Assembly (NCBI RefSeq): GCF_019974155.1
Contig: NZ_AP025158.1
Span: forward strand, 1,612,001-1,676,000
Length of the DNA: 64,000 bases
Direction: 5' to 3'
From: Thermus thermophilus
GTDB lineage: Bacteria > Deinococcota > Deinococci > Deinococcales > Thermaceae
A program made the position numbers and the translations under genes. Shown in pieces: positions 22,944 through 31,192 of the stretch. Positions within the stretch are counted from its first letter, which is position 1. Each line of letters opens with the position of its first letter. Under the pieces are notes generated by a model, which was not told where the DNA came from, did no database searches, and worked only from the letters and a program-made list of their open reading frames with translations.

Positions 22944-23942
22944 CTACTCGTAGCGGATCCTGGGGTCCACCCAGGCGAGAAGCAGGTCCGAAAGCAGGTT
23001 GCCGATCATAAGGAGCACCAAGCCCATGGTGAGGAAGCCCGCGACCACGTAGAGGTCCTGCTGGGAGATGGCGTCCAGGAGAAGGGGGGTGATCCCGGGC
23101 CAGGCCATGACCACCTCCACGAGGCCGGCTCCCGAGATCAAGGTGGGCAGGATCCCGCCGATGTTGGCCACGATGGGGATGACGGCGTTCCTCAGGGCGT
23201 GCTTGTACACCACCACCCGCTCGGGAAGCCCCTTGGCCCGGGCGGTGCGGACGTAGTCCTGGGAGAGGGCCTCGAGCATCTGCCCCCGCATGATGCGGGA
23301 GAACCCGGCGATGTCGCTCGTGGTGAGGACGACGATGGGCAAAACCGCGTGCCAGGCCACGTCCACCACCTTTTGCCAGAAGGAGAACTGCTCAAACCCG
23401 CTGGAAGTCATCCCCGAAACTGGGAAGACCATAACCCCCGTGCGGAAGTAGACCTGGAGCACCAGGTACATGAGGATGAGGGCCAGGAAGAAGTTGGGGA
23501 TGGCGAGGCCCAAATAGGCGAGGAAGGAGACCACCCGGTCCCCCAAGGAGTACTGGCGCAAAGCCCCGTAGACGCCCACGGGCACGGCGATGAGGAAGAG
23601 GAGGATCGTGGAGGGAACCACCAGGACCATGGAGTTTAGGACCCTGGGCCAGACGATCTCCAGCACCGGGGCCTGGTAGGCGAAGGAGTAGCCCAGGTTG
23701 AGGTGGAGGAGGTTGTGCATCCAGAGGAGGTACTGCTCGTGGAAGGGGCGGTCCAGGCCGAACTGGGCGCGGAGCCGGGCAATGGTTTCGGGGGTGACCT
23801 TAGGGTCCAGCTCCAGCTGGGTCAGGTAGTCCCCGGGGGCCATCTGGATGATGAGGAAGGCGAGGAAGGTGGCCCCGAAGAAGGTGGGGATCAGGGAGAG
23901 GAAGCGCTTGAGGATATAGTTCGCCATGGCTTTCCAAGACAT
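22944..23942 (-). CDS. dppB: Peptide ABC transporter permease (DppB)
   Basis: A 332-residue (or 327) permease with six helices: FLSLIPTFFGATFLAFLIIQ opening, the long loop LDPKVTPETIARLRAQFGLD, and the coupling loop VRTARAKGLPERVVVYKHAL near 227. Two starts are possible: the ATG at 23942, whose bases lie inside a hairpin, or the ATG at 23927 (MANYILKRF), which is more typical of the family. It follows the binding-protein gene. Confidence 0.92.
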   Translation of the reverse strand: MSWKAMANYILKRFLSLIPTFFGATFLAFLIIQMAPGDYLTQLELDPKVTPETIARLRAQFGLDRPFHEQYLLWMHNLLHLNLGYSFAYQAPVLEIVWPRVLNSMVLVVPSTILLFLIAVPVGVYGALRQYSLGDRVVSFLAYLGLAIPNFFLALILMYLVLQVYFRTGVMVFPVSGMTSSGFEQFSFWQKVVDVAWHAVLPIVVLTTSDIAGFSRIMRGQMLEALSQDYVRTARAKGLPERVVVYKHALRNAVIPIVANIGGILPTLISGAGLVEVVMAWPGITPLLLDAISQQDLYVVAGFLTMGLVLLMIGNLLSDLLLAWVDPRIRYE

Positions 23943-23969
23943 CCCCGGGGCGACCCGGCCCCGGGGATG
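23940..23969 (-). repeat. Hairpin between dppA and dppB
   Basis: A perfect 11-bp inverted repeat, CATCCCCGGGG / CCCCGGGGATG, with an 8-base loop lies just after the binding-protein stop and includes the first possible dppB ATG. Such hairpins after binding-protein genes usually stabilise the upstream mRNA or lower downstream expression. Confidence 0.7.
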
Positions 23970-23983
23970 AGCGTCGGGCTAGC

Positions 23984-25732
23984 TCACTTCTTGATGAAGG
24001 TGAGCTCCACCTGACGGGAGCCCCAGATGCTGGAGATGATGGCGTCGGGGTGCTCGCCGCCCAGGCGGTTGTTCCAGGCGGGGTGGTAGTTGGGCCCGGC
24101 GATGTAGATGACGGGAAGGAGCTCCGCCTCAACCTCCTGCATGCGGTAGCCGATCTCCACCCGCTTCTTGAAGTCCAGCTCCGTGCGGCCCTGGTAGTAG
24201 AGCTTCTCCATGAGGGTCTCCCGGGGGTCCAGGCACTGGCCGGACTTGTTCCACATGTGCAGGTTCCCCTTGCAGGGCACCACGTTGGAACCGAAGGGCC
24301 AGTCCAGGCCGCCGCCCGTCAGGCCGATGATGATGGCGTCAAAGGGCCGGTCGGGGCCCGAGGAGAGGAGCTGGCCCACCAGGGTGTTGAAGTCAATGGC
24401 CTGGAAGTTGACCTTCACCCCCACCTTCTTGGCCTCGTCCACGATGAGCTTGGCGATCTGCTCCCGCTGGGCGTTGCCGGCGTTGGTGGCGAGGTTGAAC
24501 TCAAGCCGCCGCCCCCTGGCGTCCACCAGGTACCCCTCCCGGTCCTTCTTCGTGAAGCCGAGCTCGGCCAAAAGCTTCGCCGCCTGCTGGGGGTTGTACT
24601 CGTACTTGGGCACCTTGGGGTTGATCCACTGGGTGAGGACCGGGTAGACGCTGGAGTACATGGGGGTGCCCAGGCCGCCGTAGACGACGTCAATCACCGC
24701 CTGGCGGTTGACGATGTGGCTCATGGCCCGGCGGAACTTGTCGGAGCGGAAGAGGCTCTGCTTGAAGGGGTCCGAGGCCTTGTTCCAGTTGAAGACCATG
24801 AACTGGCTGCTGGCCACGGGGGAGGCGTTGACCTTGAGGGTGGCGTCCAGGCGGCCCTGCTGGATGGCCTGGCGGATCTGGGAGATGTGGTCCACGGTGG
24901 AGGGGGCCATGAGGTCAATGTTCCCCGCCAGGAACTCGGCGAGCTGGGCGTTCACGTCCTTCACGATCTTGATCTCGTAGCGGTCCAGGTAGGGGAGGGG
25001 GTTGCCCGCCTCGTCCTTGTTCCATTCCCCGAAGGCGGGGTTGCGCTTCAGAACCAGGCGCTCCCCGGGGCGGTAGCTCTCAATGAGCCAGGGCCCGCCG
25101 GAGACGATGTTCTCCGGCTTCTCGTTCAGGGTCCACATCTTCTTGATGCCCTCCGCCCCCTCCCTCTGGTAGACGGGGCCGAAGACGTGGGCGGGCCAGG
25201 GCTCAAATCTGGCGATATTGAAGGCCTCGGCGTCGGTCTTGGGGTAGATGAAGCGGATCGTGTAGTCGTCAATCTTCCTGAGGACGATGGGCTTGCCGTC
25301 AATGAAGAAGGAGTCGTAGCTGTTGGAGCCCACCGCCTTGTCCGTGTGGATCCGCCAGGTGGTGATCCAGTCGTCGGCGGTGATGGGCCGGCCGTCCGAC
25401 CACTTCATGCCCTTGCGGATCTTGAAGGTGATCTCCAGCTTGTTGGGGCTTATGGTCCAGGACTCCGCCATGTAGGGGATCCAGTCCCCGGTGGTGGGGT
25501 CGCGGGTCGCCAGGCCGCGACTGCCCGAGATGAGGTCTGGGACGTTGCCCGACTCGGCGGTGACGAAGGGGTTGAAGGTGCGGTAGTCGGAGATCACCGC
25601 CGCCCTAAGGGTGCCCCCCCGCTTCGCCTCGGAGGGCTTGGCCACGGTCCACTTCTGCGGCCAGACGAAGGTCTGGGCCGAAGCGACGCCCGCCAAAGCC
25701 AAGATGCCGGCCAACAACACCGCTTTTCTCAT
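23984..25732 (-). CDS. dppA: Peptide ABC transporter substrate-binding protein
   Basis: A 582-residue extracytoplasmic binding protein of the Dpp/Opp (SBP family 5) class. Signal peptide MRKAVLLAGILALAGVASAQ with cleavage after ASA; no lipobox cysteine, so it is probably soluble or surface-associated by another means. The family pattern is clear: GTLRAAVISDYRTFNPFV near 40, WTISPNKLEITFKIRKGMKW near 92-111, FRRAMSHIVNRQAVIDVVYG near 340. It is first in the operon, with ribosome site GGGAGGT and a consensus -35 box upstream. Confidence 0.93.
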   Translation of the reverse strand: MRKAVLLAGILALAGVASAQTFVWPQKWTVAKPSEAKRGGTLRAAVISDYRTFNPFVTAESGNVPDLISGSRGLATRDPTTGDWIPYMAESWTISPNKLEITFKIRKGMKWSDGRPITADDWITTWRIHTDKAVGSNSYDSFFIDGKPIVLRKIDDYTIRFIYPKTDAEAFNIARFEPWPAHVFGPVYQREGAEGIKKMWTLNEKPENIVSGGPWLIESYRPGERLVLKRNPAFGEWNKDEAGNPLPYLDRYEIKIVKDVNAQLAEFLAGNIDLMAPSTVDHISQIRQAIQQGRLDATLKVNASPVASSQFMVFNWNKASDPFKQSLFRSDKFRRAMSHIVNRQAVIDVVYGGLGTPMYSSVYPVLTQWINPKVPKYEYNPQQAAKLLAELGFTKKDREGYLVDARGRRLEFNLATNAGNAQREQIAKLIVDEAKKVGVKVNFQAIDFNTLVGQLLSSGPDRPFDAIIIGLTGGGLDWPFGSNVVPCKGNLHMWNKSGQCLDPRETLMEKLYYQGRTELDFKKRVEIGYRMQEVEAELLPVIYIAGPNYHPAWNNRLGGEHPDAIISSIWGSRQVELTFIKK

Positions 25733-25762
25733 GCAAGACCTCCCTGCATCGCGTACGGCTCC

Positions 25763-25825
25763 ACGCTACCGGGCGGGGTTAGACCCTGTCAAGGGTTGAC
25801 CCCCCAAAGCCCTTCGTGAAAGAAT
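25763..25825. promoter_or_regulatory. Divergent dppA / oxidoreductase promoters with shared palindrome
   Basis: Minus strand: TTGACA (25787-25792), 18 bp, TAGCGT (25763-25768) for dppA. Plus strand: TTGACC (25796-25801), 18 bp, AAGAAT (25820-25825) for the oxidoreductase. The two -35 boxes are only 3 bases apart and form the inverted repeat GTCAA-GGG-TTGAC, so only one polymerase, or one regulator, could occupy the site at a time. Confidence 0.62.
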
Positions 25826-25845
25826 CCTCCCCATAAGGAGGGAGC

Positions 25846-26877
25846 ATGCGCGCGGTGGTCATGCGAGCCAGGGGAGGCCCCGAGGTGCTGGAGGTGGCCG
25901 ACCTTCCCGTCCCCGAACCCGGCCCCAAGGAGGTGCGGGTGCGCCTCAAGGCGGCCGCCCTCAACCACCTGGACGTGTGGGTGCGAAAAGGGGTGGCGAG
26001 CCCAAAGCTCCCCCTCCCCCACGTCCTGGGCGCAGACGGAAGCGGCGTGGTGGACGCCGTGGGGCCGGGGGTGGAGGGCTTCGCCCCCGGGGACGAAGTG
26101 GTCATCAACCCCGGCCTCTCCTGCGGGCGGTGCGAGCGCTGCCTGGCCGGGGAGGACAACCTCTGCCCCCGTTACCAGATCCTCGGGGAGCACCGGCACG
26201 GCACCTACGCCGAGTACGTGGTCCTGCCCGAGGCCAACCTGGCCCCCAAGCCCAAGAACCTCTCCTTTGAGGAGGCCGCCGCCATCCCCCTCACCTTCCT
26301 CACCGCCTGGCAGATGGTGGTGGACAAGCTCGGGGTGCGCCCAGGGGACGACGTGCTGGTGATGGCCGCAGGAAGCGGGGTGAGCGTGGCCGCCATCCAG
26401 ATCGCCAAGCTCTTCGGAGCGCGGGTCATCGCCACGGCGGGCTCGGAGGACAAACTCCGCCGGGCGAAGGCCCTCGGGGCCGATGAGACGGTGAACTACA
26501 CCCACCCGGACTGGCCCAAGGAGGTGCGCCGCCTCACGGGGGGCAAGGGCGTGGACAAGGTGGTGGACCACACCGGGGCCCTTTACTTTGAGGGGGTGAT
26601 CAAGGCCACGGCGAACGGGGGACGGATCGCCATCGCCGGGGCCTCCTCGGGGTACGAGGGCACCCTGCCCTTCGCCCACGTCTTCTACCGCCAGCTCTCC
26701 ATCCTGGGCTCCACCATGGCCTCCAAAAGCCGCCTTTTCCCCATCTTGCGCTTCGTGGAGGAGGGGAAGCTCAAGCCCGTGGTGGGCCAGATCCTGCCCC
26801 TGGAGGCGGCGGCGGAGGGGCACCGGCTCCTGGAGGAGCGCCGGGTCTTCGGGAAGGTGGTCCTCCAGGTGGGGTAG
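25846..26877 (+). CDS. Zinc-type alcohol dehydrogenase / quinone oxidoreductase
   Basis: A 343-residue MDR-superfamily enzyme. The structural-zinc cysteines are present in [15 protein letters not shown] (about 91-105). The catalytic-zinc GHE motif is replaced by LGADGSGVV near 62, and the NAD(P) fold has [19 protein letters not shown] near 174. It probably reduces quinones or enals with NADPH rather than oxidising alcohols. The gene has a canonical AAGGAGGG ribosome site, unlike many neighbours, and lies divergent from dppA. Confidence 0.88.
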   Translation: MRAVVMRARGGPEVLEVADLPVPEPGPKEVRVRLKAAALNHLDVWVRKGVASPKLPLPHVLGADGSGVVDAVGPGVEGFAPGDEVVINPGLSCGRCERCLAGEDNLCPRYQILGEHRHGTYAEYVVLPEANLAPKPKNLSFEEAAAIPLTFLTAWQMVVDKLGVRPGDDVLVMAAGSGVSVAAIQIAKLFGARVIATAGSEDKLRRAKALGADETVNYTHPDWPKEVRRLTGGKGVDKVVDHTGALYFEGVIKATANGGRIAIAGASSGYEGTLPFAHVFYRQLSILGSTMASKSRLFPILRFVEEGKLKPVVGQILPLEAAAEGHRLLEERRVFGKVVLQVG

Positions 26878-26902
26878 ACAACCCCACCCACGTGCATAAA
26901 AT
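26875..26902 (+). promoter_or_regulatory. Leaderless promoter of the ferredoxin-NADP reductase
   Basis: TAGACA (26875-26880, overlapping the preceding stop codon), 16 bp, TAAAAT (26897-26902), then 7 bases to the ATG at 26910. An in-frame ATG-like start further upstream (GTG 26892) would lie upstream of the -10 box. Confidence 0.7.
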
Positions 26903-26909
26903 AACAAGC

Positions 26910-27923
26910 ATGGCGGCGGACCACACGGACGTGCTCATCGTAGGGGCGGGGCCCGTAGGGCTTTTCGCGGGGTTTTACGTGGGCATGCGGGGGCTGTCCT
27001 TCCGCTTCGTGGACCCCTTGCCCGAGCCCGGGGGGCAGCTTACCGCCCTCTACCCGGAGAAGTACATCTACGACGTGGCCGGCTTCCCCAAGGTCTACGC
27101 CAAGGACCTGGTGAGGGGCCTGGTGGAGCAGGTGGCCCCCTTTAACCCCGTCTACAGCCTCGGGGAGCGGGCCGAGACCCTGGAGAGGGAAGGGGACCTC
27201 TTCAAGGTCACCACCTCCCAAGGGAACGCCTACACCGCCAAGGCGGTGATCATCGCCGCCGGGGTGGGGGCCTTTGAGCCCAGGCGGATCGGGGCGCCGG
27301 GGGAGCGGGAGTTTGAGGGGAAGGGCGTCTACTACGCGGTGAAGAGCAAGGCGGAGTTCCAAGGGAAGCGGGTCCTCATCGTGGGCGGGGGGGATAGCGC
27401 CGTGGACTGGGCCTTGAACCTCCTGGACACCGCCCGGGAGATCACCCTCATCCACCGCCGCCCCCAGTTCCGGGCCCACGAGGCGAGCGTGCAGGAGCTC
27501 ATGAAGGCCCACGAGGAAGGGCGCCTTAAGGTCCTCACCCCCTACGAGGTGCGGCGGATAGAGGGGGACGCGTGGGTGCGGAAGGCGGTGGTCTTCCAGA
27601 ACCAGACCCAGGAGGAGGTGGAGCTGGAGGTGGACGCCGTCCTCATCCTCGCGGGCTACATCACCAAGCTCGGCCCCCTGGCCAACTGGGGGCTCGCCCT
27701 GGAGAAGAACAAGATCAAGGTGGACACCACCATGGCCACCAGCATCCCCGGGGTCTACGCCTGCGGGGACATCGTCACCTACCCAGGGAAGCTTCCCCTC
27801 ATCGTCTTGGGGTTCGGCGAGGCCGCCATCGCCGCCAATCACGCCGCCGCCTACGCCAACCCCGCCCTCAAGGTGAACCCCGGCCACTCCTCGGAAAAGG
27901 CCGAGGAGAAAGCCCCCGCCTGA
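26910..27923 (+). CDS. Ferredoxin--NADP(+) reductase, thioredoxin-reductase type
   Basis: A 337-residue flavoprotein. FAD motif [19 protein letters not shown] near 12, [21 protein letters not shown] near 40-60, NADPH motif [13 protein letters not shown] near 157, and the C-terminal [20 protein letters not shown] near 286. The redox-active CxxC of thioredoxin reductase is absent, which assigns it to the YumC-type ferredoxin/flavodoxin reductases. It is transcribed from its own leaderless promoter. Confidence 0.92.
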   Translation: MAADHTDVLIVGAGPVGLFAGFYVGMRGLSFRFVDPLPEPGGQLTALYPEKYIYDVAGFPKVYAKDLVRGLVEQVAPFNPVYSLGERAETLEREGDLFKVTTSQGNAYTAKAVIIAAGVGAFEPRRIGAPGEREFEGKGVYYAVKSKAEFQGKRVLIVGGGDSAVDWALNLLDTAREITLIHRRPQFRAHEASVQELMKAHEEGRLKVLTPYEVRRIEGDAWVRKAVVFQNQTQEEVELEVDAVLILAGYITKLGPLANWGLALEKNKIKVDTTMATSIPGVYACGDIVTYPGKLPLIVLGFGEAAIAANHAAAYANPALKVNPGHSSEKAEEKAPA

Positions 27924-27945
27924 GGCCCGGGCTACCCCGGGGCCT
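27923..27945 (+). terminator. Imperfect GC hairpin after the reductase
   Basis: Arms AGGCCCGGG and CCCCGGGGCCT (one bulged G) begin at the stop codon. No T run follows, so termination is only suggested. Confidence 0.45.
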
Positions 27946-27969
27946 GGGCTTGCCCTAGGATGGGGGCAT

Positions 27970-28107
27970 ATGCGGGTTGCCCTCTTCATTGAGGGTTCGT
28001 ACATGGACCAGGCGGCCAAGCGCCTGGGGTGGAACGTGGACCACCGGCGGGTGATCACCCAGTTCGCCACCCCGGAGCAGCTTTACAACGCGGAAAAGAA
28101 CGCTTAA
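27970..28107 (+). pseudogene. N-terminal fragment of a NYN-domain (LabA/DUF88-like) protein
   Basis: A 45-residue frame: MRVALFIEGSYMDQAAKRLG, then WNVDHRRVITQF and a stop after AEKNA. The opening resembles NYN/PIN-like RNases, where the first Asp is a metal ligand; here it is Glu (IEG) and about 100 residues are missing, so it is probably a dead remnant. A TAGGAT box (27956-27961) 8 bases before the ATG looks like a leaderless promoter, so the fragment may still be expressed. Confidence 0.6.
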
Positions 28108-28126
28108 GGGCTCCGCCTGAACCCCC

Positions 28127-29161
28127 GTGCGGCGAACGCTCCTCCGCCCCGGCCCTTGGCCCGCTTTCCTCATCCTCCTCCTCCTCTTTTTGGCCTCGCC
28201 CGAGCCTCCCCCTCCAAGGCCTTCCCCAAGCCTTCGGGACCTTTTGCCCCTCCCTAGGGAGGAACGGGAGGCCTGGGTGGCCCTGCACCTCCGCCTCAAG
28301 GCAAGCCTCCACCTCCTCCTAGGAGCGGAAGCCGCCCGGGCCTACGACCGCCTCCTGCGCCTGGAGCTTCGCAACCAGCTTTCCGGGAAGCGCTCGGCCT
28401 TCGCGCGCCCCGAGGAGGCCCTTGGGGCGGCCCGCCGCTGGGTCTTGGCCATCGGGCAGGCGGTGCGGAAGGGCCCCGTCAACCTGGAAGGCCTCCCCAC
28501 CGCCCCCCACCACGTCCTGCCCCACGCCCGGGAGGTCCGGGCCGCCGCCTACGCCCTCGGCCTACCCCCCGGGGTGCTGGCCGCCATCGTGGACAACGAG
28601 CAGTATGGGGGGGACAAGGCCTTGGGCCTCTCCCGGGGGGTGCGGGAGGTGGTGGACGCCCTGGCCGAGGAGCTGGCCAAGACCCAGGGCCAAGCCCCCC
28701 TAAGCCGCACCCTGGGCCTGGCCCAGATGAGCTGGGAGGACGCCCTAAAACAAGAGGCCCGCCTACGCCGCTTCGGCGCCTGGGACCCCCTAAGGCCCTT
28801 CCCCCGCACGGAGGCCGAGGCCCGGGAGGCCCTGCAAGACCCCTACCTCAACCTCCTCTTCGCCGCAAGCCGCCTTCGGGGCTACTTCAACGCCCTCCTC
28901 TCCCTCCCCCCGGAGGACACCCGCCCCCTGGAAGACCCCTGGCTTTACTACCTGGGCCCCGCCTGGCACAACTACCCCTTGCGGGCCCAGAACCTGGAGA
29001 CCTGGGAGGACAGCTTCCACGGCTTCTTCAAGGGCCTCCTCTACCAGGTGGTCCTGGAGGGGCGCTGGGCCCTGGAAGGCCGCCGCCTCCTGCCCATAAA
29101 AGCCTGGGGCCCGGGAGCCCCGGAACCCCATCCCTCTCCCCTTCCCCAGGTCATGCCCTAA
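28127..29161 (+). CDS. Secreted or membrane-anchored protein with transglycosylase-like motifs
   Basis: A 344-residue protein starting at a GTG, with an N-terminal signal anchor (PAFLILLLLFLAS, 12-24) and a proline-rich linker (PEPPPPRPSPS). The middle has LAAIVDNEQYGG near 160 and SRTLGLAQMSWEDAL near 198, the order E ... S-x-x-GLxQ-x-S seen in lytic transglycosylase/lysozyme folds. I do not recognise the family; a cell-wall lytic role is inference. The end (PEPHPSPLPQVMP) is again proline-rich. It converges with DUF402, sharing 4 bases. Confidence 0.7.
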   Translation: MRRTLLRPGPWPAFLILLLLFLASPEPPPPRPSPSLRDLLPLPREEREAWVALHLRLKASLHLLLGAEAARAYDRLLRLELRNQLSGKRSAFARPEEALGAARRWVLAIGQAVRKGPVNLEGLPTAPHHVLPHAREVRAAAYALGLPPGVLAAIVDNEQYGGDKALGLSRGVREVVDALAEELAKTQGQAPLSRTLGLAQMSWEDALKQEARLRRFGAWDPLRPFPRTEAEAREALQDPYLNLLFAASRLRGYFNALLSLPPEDTRPLEDPWLYYLGPAWHNYPLRAQNLETWEDSFHGFFKGLLYQVVLEGRWALEGRRLLPIKAWGPGAPEPHPSPLPQVMP

Positions 29162-29688
29162 AGCCGCTCCATCCAGGGGAGAGGCTCCCCCGGGGGAAGC
29201 ACGGGCCAGCGCCCCTCCCGCATGTGGCGGAAGATGGCCTCCACCGCCTTTTCCGCCTCCTCCACCCAGGCCCTAGGGTACAAGGGGCGTTTGGCCAGGA
29301 ACTCTTCCCGGTCAAAGACCTCGCAGGTGTGGTCGGCACGGCACTTCACGTCCAGCTCCAGGTCGTACTGGCGGAGGGCCTTTCCCGTCCAAAGGGCCGG
29401 GGTCTGGACGTTCCAGTAGTACTCCAGGACCCTCCCCTCCCGCACGTCCGGCCCCCCCGAGTACCAGGCCCCGGGGAAGAAGGCCACGTAGGCGTCGTGG
29501 TCCAGGACCACCGAGCGCCCCTTGCCCACGTGGTGGAAGACCCCGCCCTGGGGGAGCAGGGTGAGGACCCCCTCGGGGCGCACCTCCACCACCTCCGCCT
29601 CCCAGAGGTAGTGGAGGGCTTCCTCCGGGTACTTGTAGAACTCCACCCGGACCTTCTGGCCCGGGCGGAGGGGCCAGGCCGGGCTCAC
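29158..29688 (-). CDS. DUF402 protein (nucleotide phosphatase-like)
   Basis: A 176-residue protein with the DUF402 pattern: WNVQTPALWTGKALRQYDLELDVKC near 93-118, then FDREEFLAKRPLYP near 124. Members include nucleoside di-/triphosphatases and the RNA-binding FAU-1 domain. The N-terminal beta-rich half begins VRVEFYKYPEEALHYLWEAE. It starts at a GTG overlapping the upstream stop by 4 bases. Confidence 0.82.
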   Translation of the reverse strand: MSPAWPLRPGQKVRVEFYKYPEEALHYLWEAEVVEVRPEGVLTLLPQGGVFHHVGKGRSVVLDHDAYVAFFPGAWYSGGPDVREGRVLEYYWNVQTPALWTGKALRQYDLELDVKCRADHTCEVFDREEFLAKRPLYPRAWVEEAEKAVEAIFRHMREGRWPVLPPGEPLPWMERL

Positions 29689-29876
29689 CGCTTGGTGCTG
29701 ATGCCCAGGACGCGGTAGAGGCCGCAGAACCCCGTGATCGCCGTGAAGAGGAGGAGGGCGGCCAGGATCCCCAGGATCCAGTTCCAGGGCGCGGCGGACT
29801 GGAAGGCGAAGTAGAAGAGGACGAGGGAGAGGAGGAACCGGATGACCCGGTCGGTGGTGCTCTCGTTCACGGGCAT
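29685..29876 (-). CDS. DUF2892-type small membrane protein
   Basis: A 63-residue protein with two membrane helices (VIRFLLSLVLFYFAFQSA and WILGILAALLLFTAITGFC) and the GFCGLYRVLGIST ending typical of YgaP-like DUF2892 proteins. A strong GAAGGAGGTGAG ribosome site precedes the ATG. Function unknown. Confidence 0.83.
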   Translation of the reverse strand: MPVNESTTDRVIRFLLSLVLFYFAFQSAAPWNWILGILAALLLFTAITGFCGLYRVLGISTKR

Positions 29877-29927
29877 AGGCTCACCTCCTTCAAACCCAAG
29901 GGTACACCAAAAGGGGCCGGGGTGTGC

Positions 29928-29933
29928 TACTAT
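29928..29933 (+). promoter_or_regulatory. -10 box of tRNA-Ile2
   Basis: TACTAT, 13 bases upstream of the mature tRNA 5' end. The expected -35 position (ACACCA region) is poor. Confidence 0.5.
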
Positions 29934-29946
29934 CGTTCCCGGACGG

Positions 29947-30022
29947 GGGCCGTTAGCTCAACGGTCAGAGCAGCCGGCTCATAACCGGTAGGTTGCAGGT
30001 TCGAATCCTGCACGGCCCACCA
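29947..30022 (+). tRNA. tRNA with CAU anticodon, probably tRNA-Ile2
   Basis: A 76-nt cloverleaf with encoded CCA: acceptor GGGCCGT / ACGGCCC, anticodon loop CTCATAA, T loop GGTTCGAATCC. The paired G1-C72 rules out initiator tRNA. The anticodon arm CGGCTCATAACCG matches, from memory, tRNA-Ile2 (lysidine-modified CAU, reading AUA) better than elongator tRNA-Met. Confidence 0.9.
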
Positions 30023-30025
30023 CAC

Positions 30026-30051
30026 GCCCCGGCCTCGAGCCGGGGCCTTTT
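30026..30051 (+). terminator. Intrinsic terminator after tRNA-Ile2
   Basis: Stem GCCCCGGC / GCCGGGGC with CTCGA loop, followed by CTTTT. Confidence 0.8.
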
Positions 30052-30080
30052 GCGCCCAAGCCCATGCCGCGGTGGGGCCC

Positions 30081-30785
30081 CTAGAGGTTCCACCCCCCGG
30101 CCACCTCCAGCACCTGCCCCGTGAGGTAGGGCTCGCGGACGAAGAAGAGCACCGCCTGGGCGATCTCCTGAAGAAGGGCGAGCCTCCCCATGGGGATCTC
30201 GTGGAGGGGCTTGGAGACGGAGTTCTCCGCCACCCCCGGGGCCACCACGTTGGCGGTGATGCCGCTTGCGGCGAAGCGTTTGGCGATGGCCTTGGTGTAG
30301 AGGATGACCCCCGTCTTGGCGATGACGTAGGGGGTGATGTGGGGCCGGGCGAGGAGGTTCCCCGCCCCGGCGTAGCCCAGGTTGACGATGCGGCCAAAGC
30401 CCTGGGCCACCATGAGGGGGAGGACCCTTTGGGTGAGGAGGAAGGTGGCGGTGAGGTTGGTGTCCAGGATCCAGCGCCACTCCTCCAGGCTCACCTCCTC
30501 TATGGGCTTGTAGAGGTAGTCCCCCACGTTGTTCACCAGGACGCCCACCCCCCCCAGGTGGTAGCGGACCTCCTCCACCAGCCGGTCCACCTCCTCCTCC
30601 CGGGTGAGGTCGGCCTGGACCTTGATGGCCTTGACGCCCAGGGCCTCCGCCTCTTGACGGGCGGCCTCAGCCAAGGCCTCGGAGGTGCGGTAGTGGACGG
30701 CCACGGCGTAGCCCTCCCGGGCGAGGGCCAAGAGGATGGCCCGGCCGATGCCCTTGGCGCTCCCCGTCACCAACGCGGTCCTCAT
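30081..30785 (-). CDS. Short-chain dehydrogenase/reductase
   Basis: A 234-residue SDR. NAD(P) motif TALVTGSAKGIGRA (3-16), VLVNNVGDY near 82, catalytic YVIAK (Y153, K157) and VVAPGVAEN near 180 are present. The usual catalytic serine 13 residues before the tyrosine is Gly (GRIVNLGYAGAG), which is atypical and may change or reduce activity. It is the last gene of the iscR-to-SDR run and overlaps the Nudix stop by 4 bases. Confidence 0.86.
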   Translation of the reverse strand: MRTALVTGSAKGIGRAILLALAREGYAVAVHYRTSEALAEAARQEAEALGVKAIKVQADLTREEEVDRLVEEVRYHLGGVGVLVNNVGDYLYKPIEEVSLEEWRWILDTNLTATFLLTQRVLPLMVAQGFGRIVNLGYAGAGNLLARPHITPYVIAKTGVILYTKAIAKRFAASGITANVVAPGVAENSVSKPLHEIPMGRLALLQEIAQAVLFFVREPYLTGQVLEVAGGWNL

Positions 30786-31192
30786 CTCTCCTCCAGATAG
30801 CGCACCAAGAGGGCCCGGGTAAAGGCGTTCAAAGGGTAGGCGAGCCCCTTCTCGGGCTCCACCCAGGCCCACTCCAGGATCTCCTCGTTCGGGCGCACCT
30901 CCCCTTCCGCCCGGGCGAAGTAGTTGAAGAGGAGCATGTGGGTGGGCTTGTAAAACTCGGGGCTGAAGATGGCCTCCTGGACCAGGGCGAAGCGGACCTG
31001 GGAAAGGGCAAGGCCCACCTCCTCCCTGAACTCCCGCCGCAAGGCCTCCTCCAGGGCCTCCCCCCAGGCCACCTTCCCCCCGGGCACCCCCCAAAGCCCC
31101 CGCCACTTGGCCGTGCGCACCAAGAGCACAAGGCCTTCCTTTTCCGCCAAGGCCCCTACCGTGGGGATGGGATACTGCGGGCGATCCTCCAT
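30782..31192 (-). CDS. Nudix hydrolase
   Basis: A 136-residue protein. The Nudix box GGKVAWGEALEEALRREF plus REEVGL (about 38-62) is complete. A second ATG at 31201 would add three residues. It hydrolyses a nucleoside diphosphate derivative; the substrate is not predictable. It begins 37 bases inside the CDP-alcohol phosphatidyltransferase gene in another frame; with no later start before the domain the overlap appears real. Confidence 0.86.
   Translation of the reverse strand: MEDRPQYPIPTVGALAEKEGLVLLVRTAKWRGLWGVPGGKVAWGEALEEALRREFREEVGLALSQVRFALVQEAIFSPEFYKPTHMLLFNYFARAEGEVRPNEEILEWAWVEPEKGLAYPLNAFTRALLVRYLEER

Noticed and set aside
24050-25819. A 589-codon frame antisense to the peptide-binding protein
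   Set aside because: Valine/glycine/glutamate-rich shadow; no start signals.
29947-30022. Initiator tRNA-fMet for the CAU tRNA
   Set aside because: It has a paired G1-C72 and lacks the three G-C pairs of the initiator anticodon stem.
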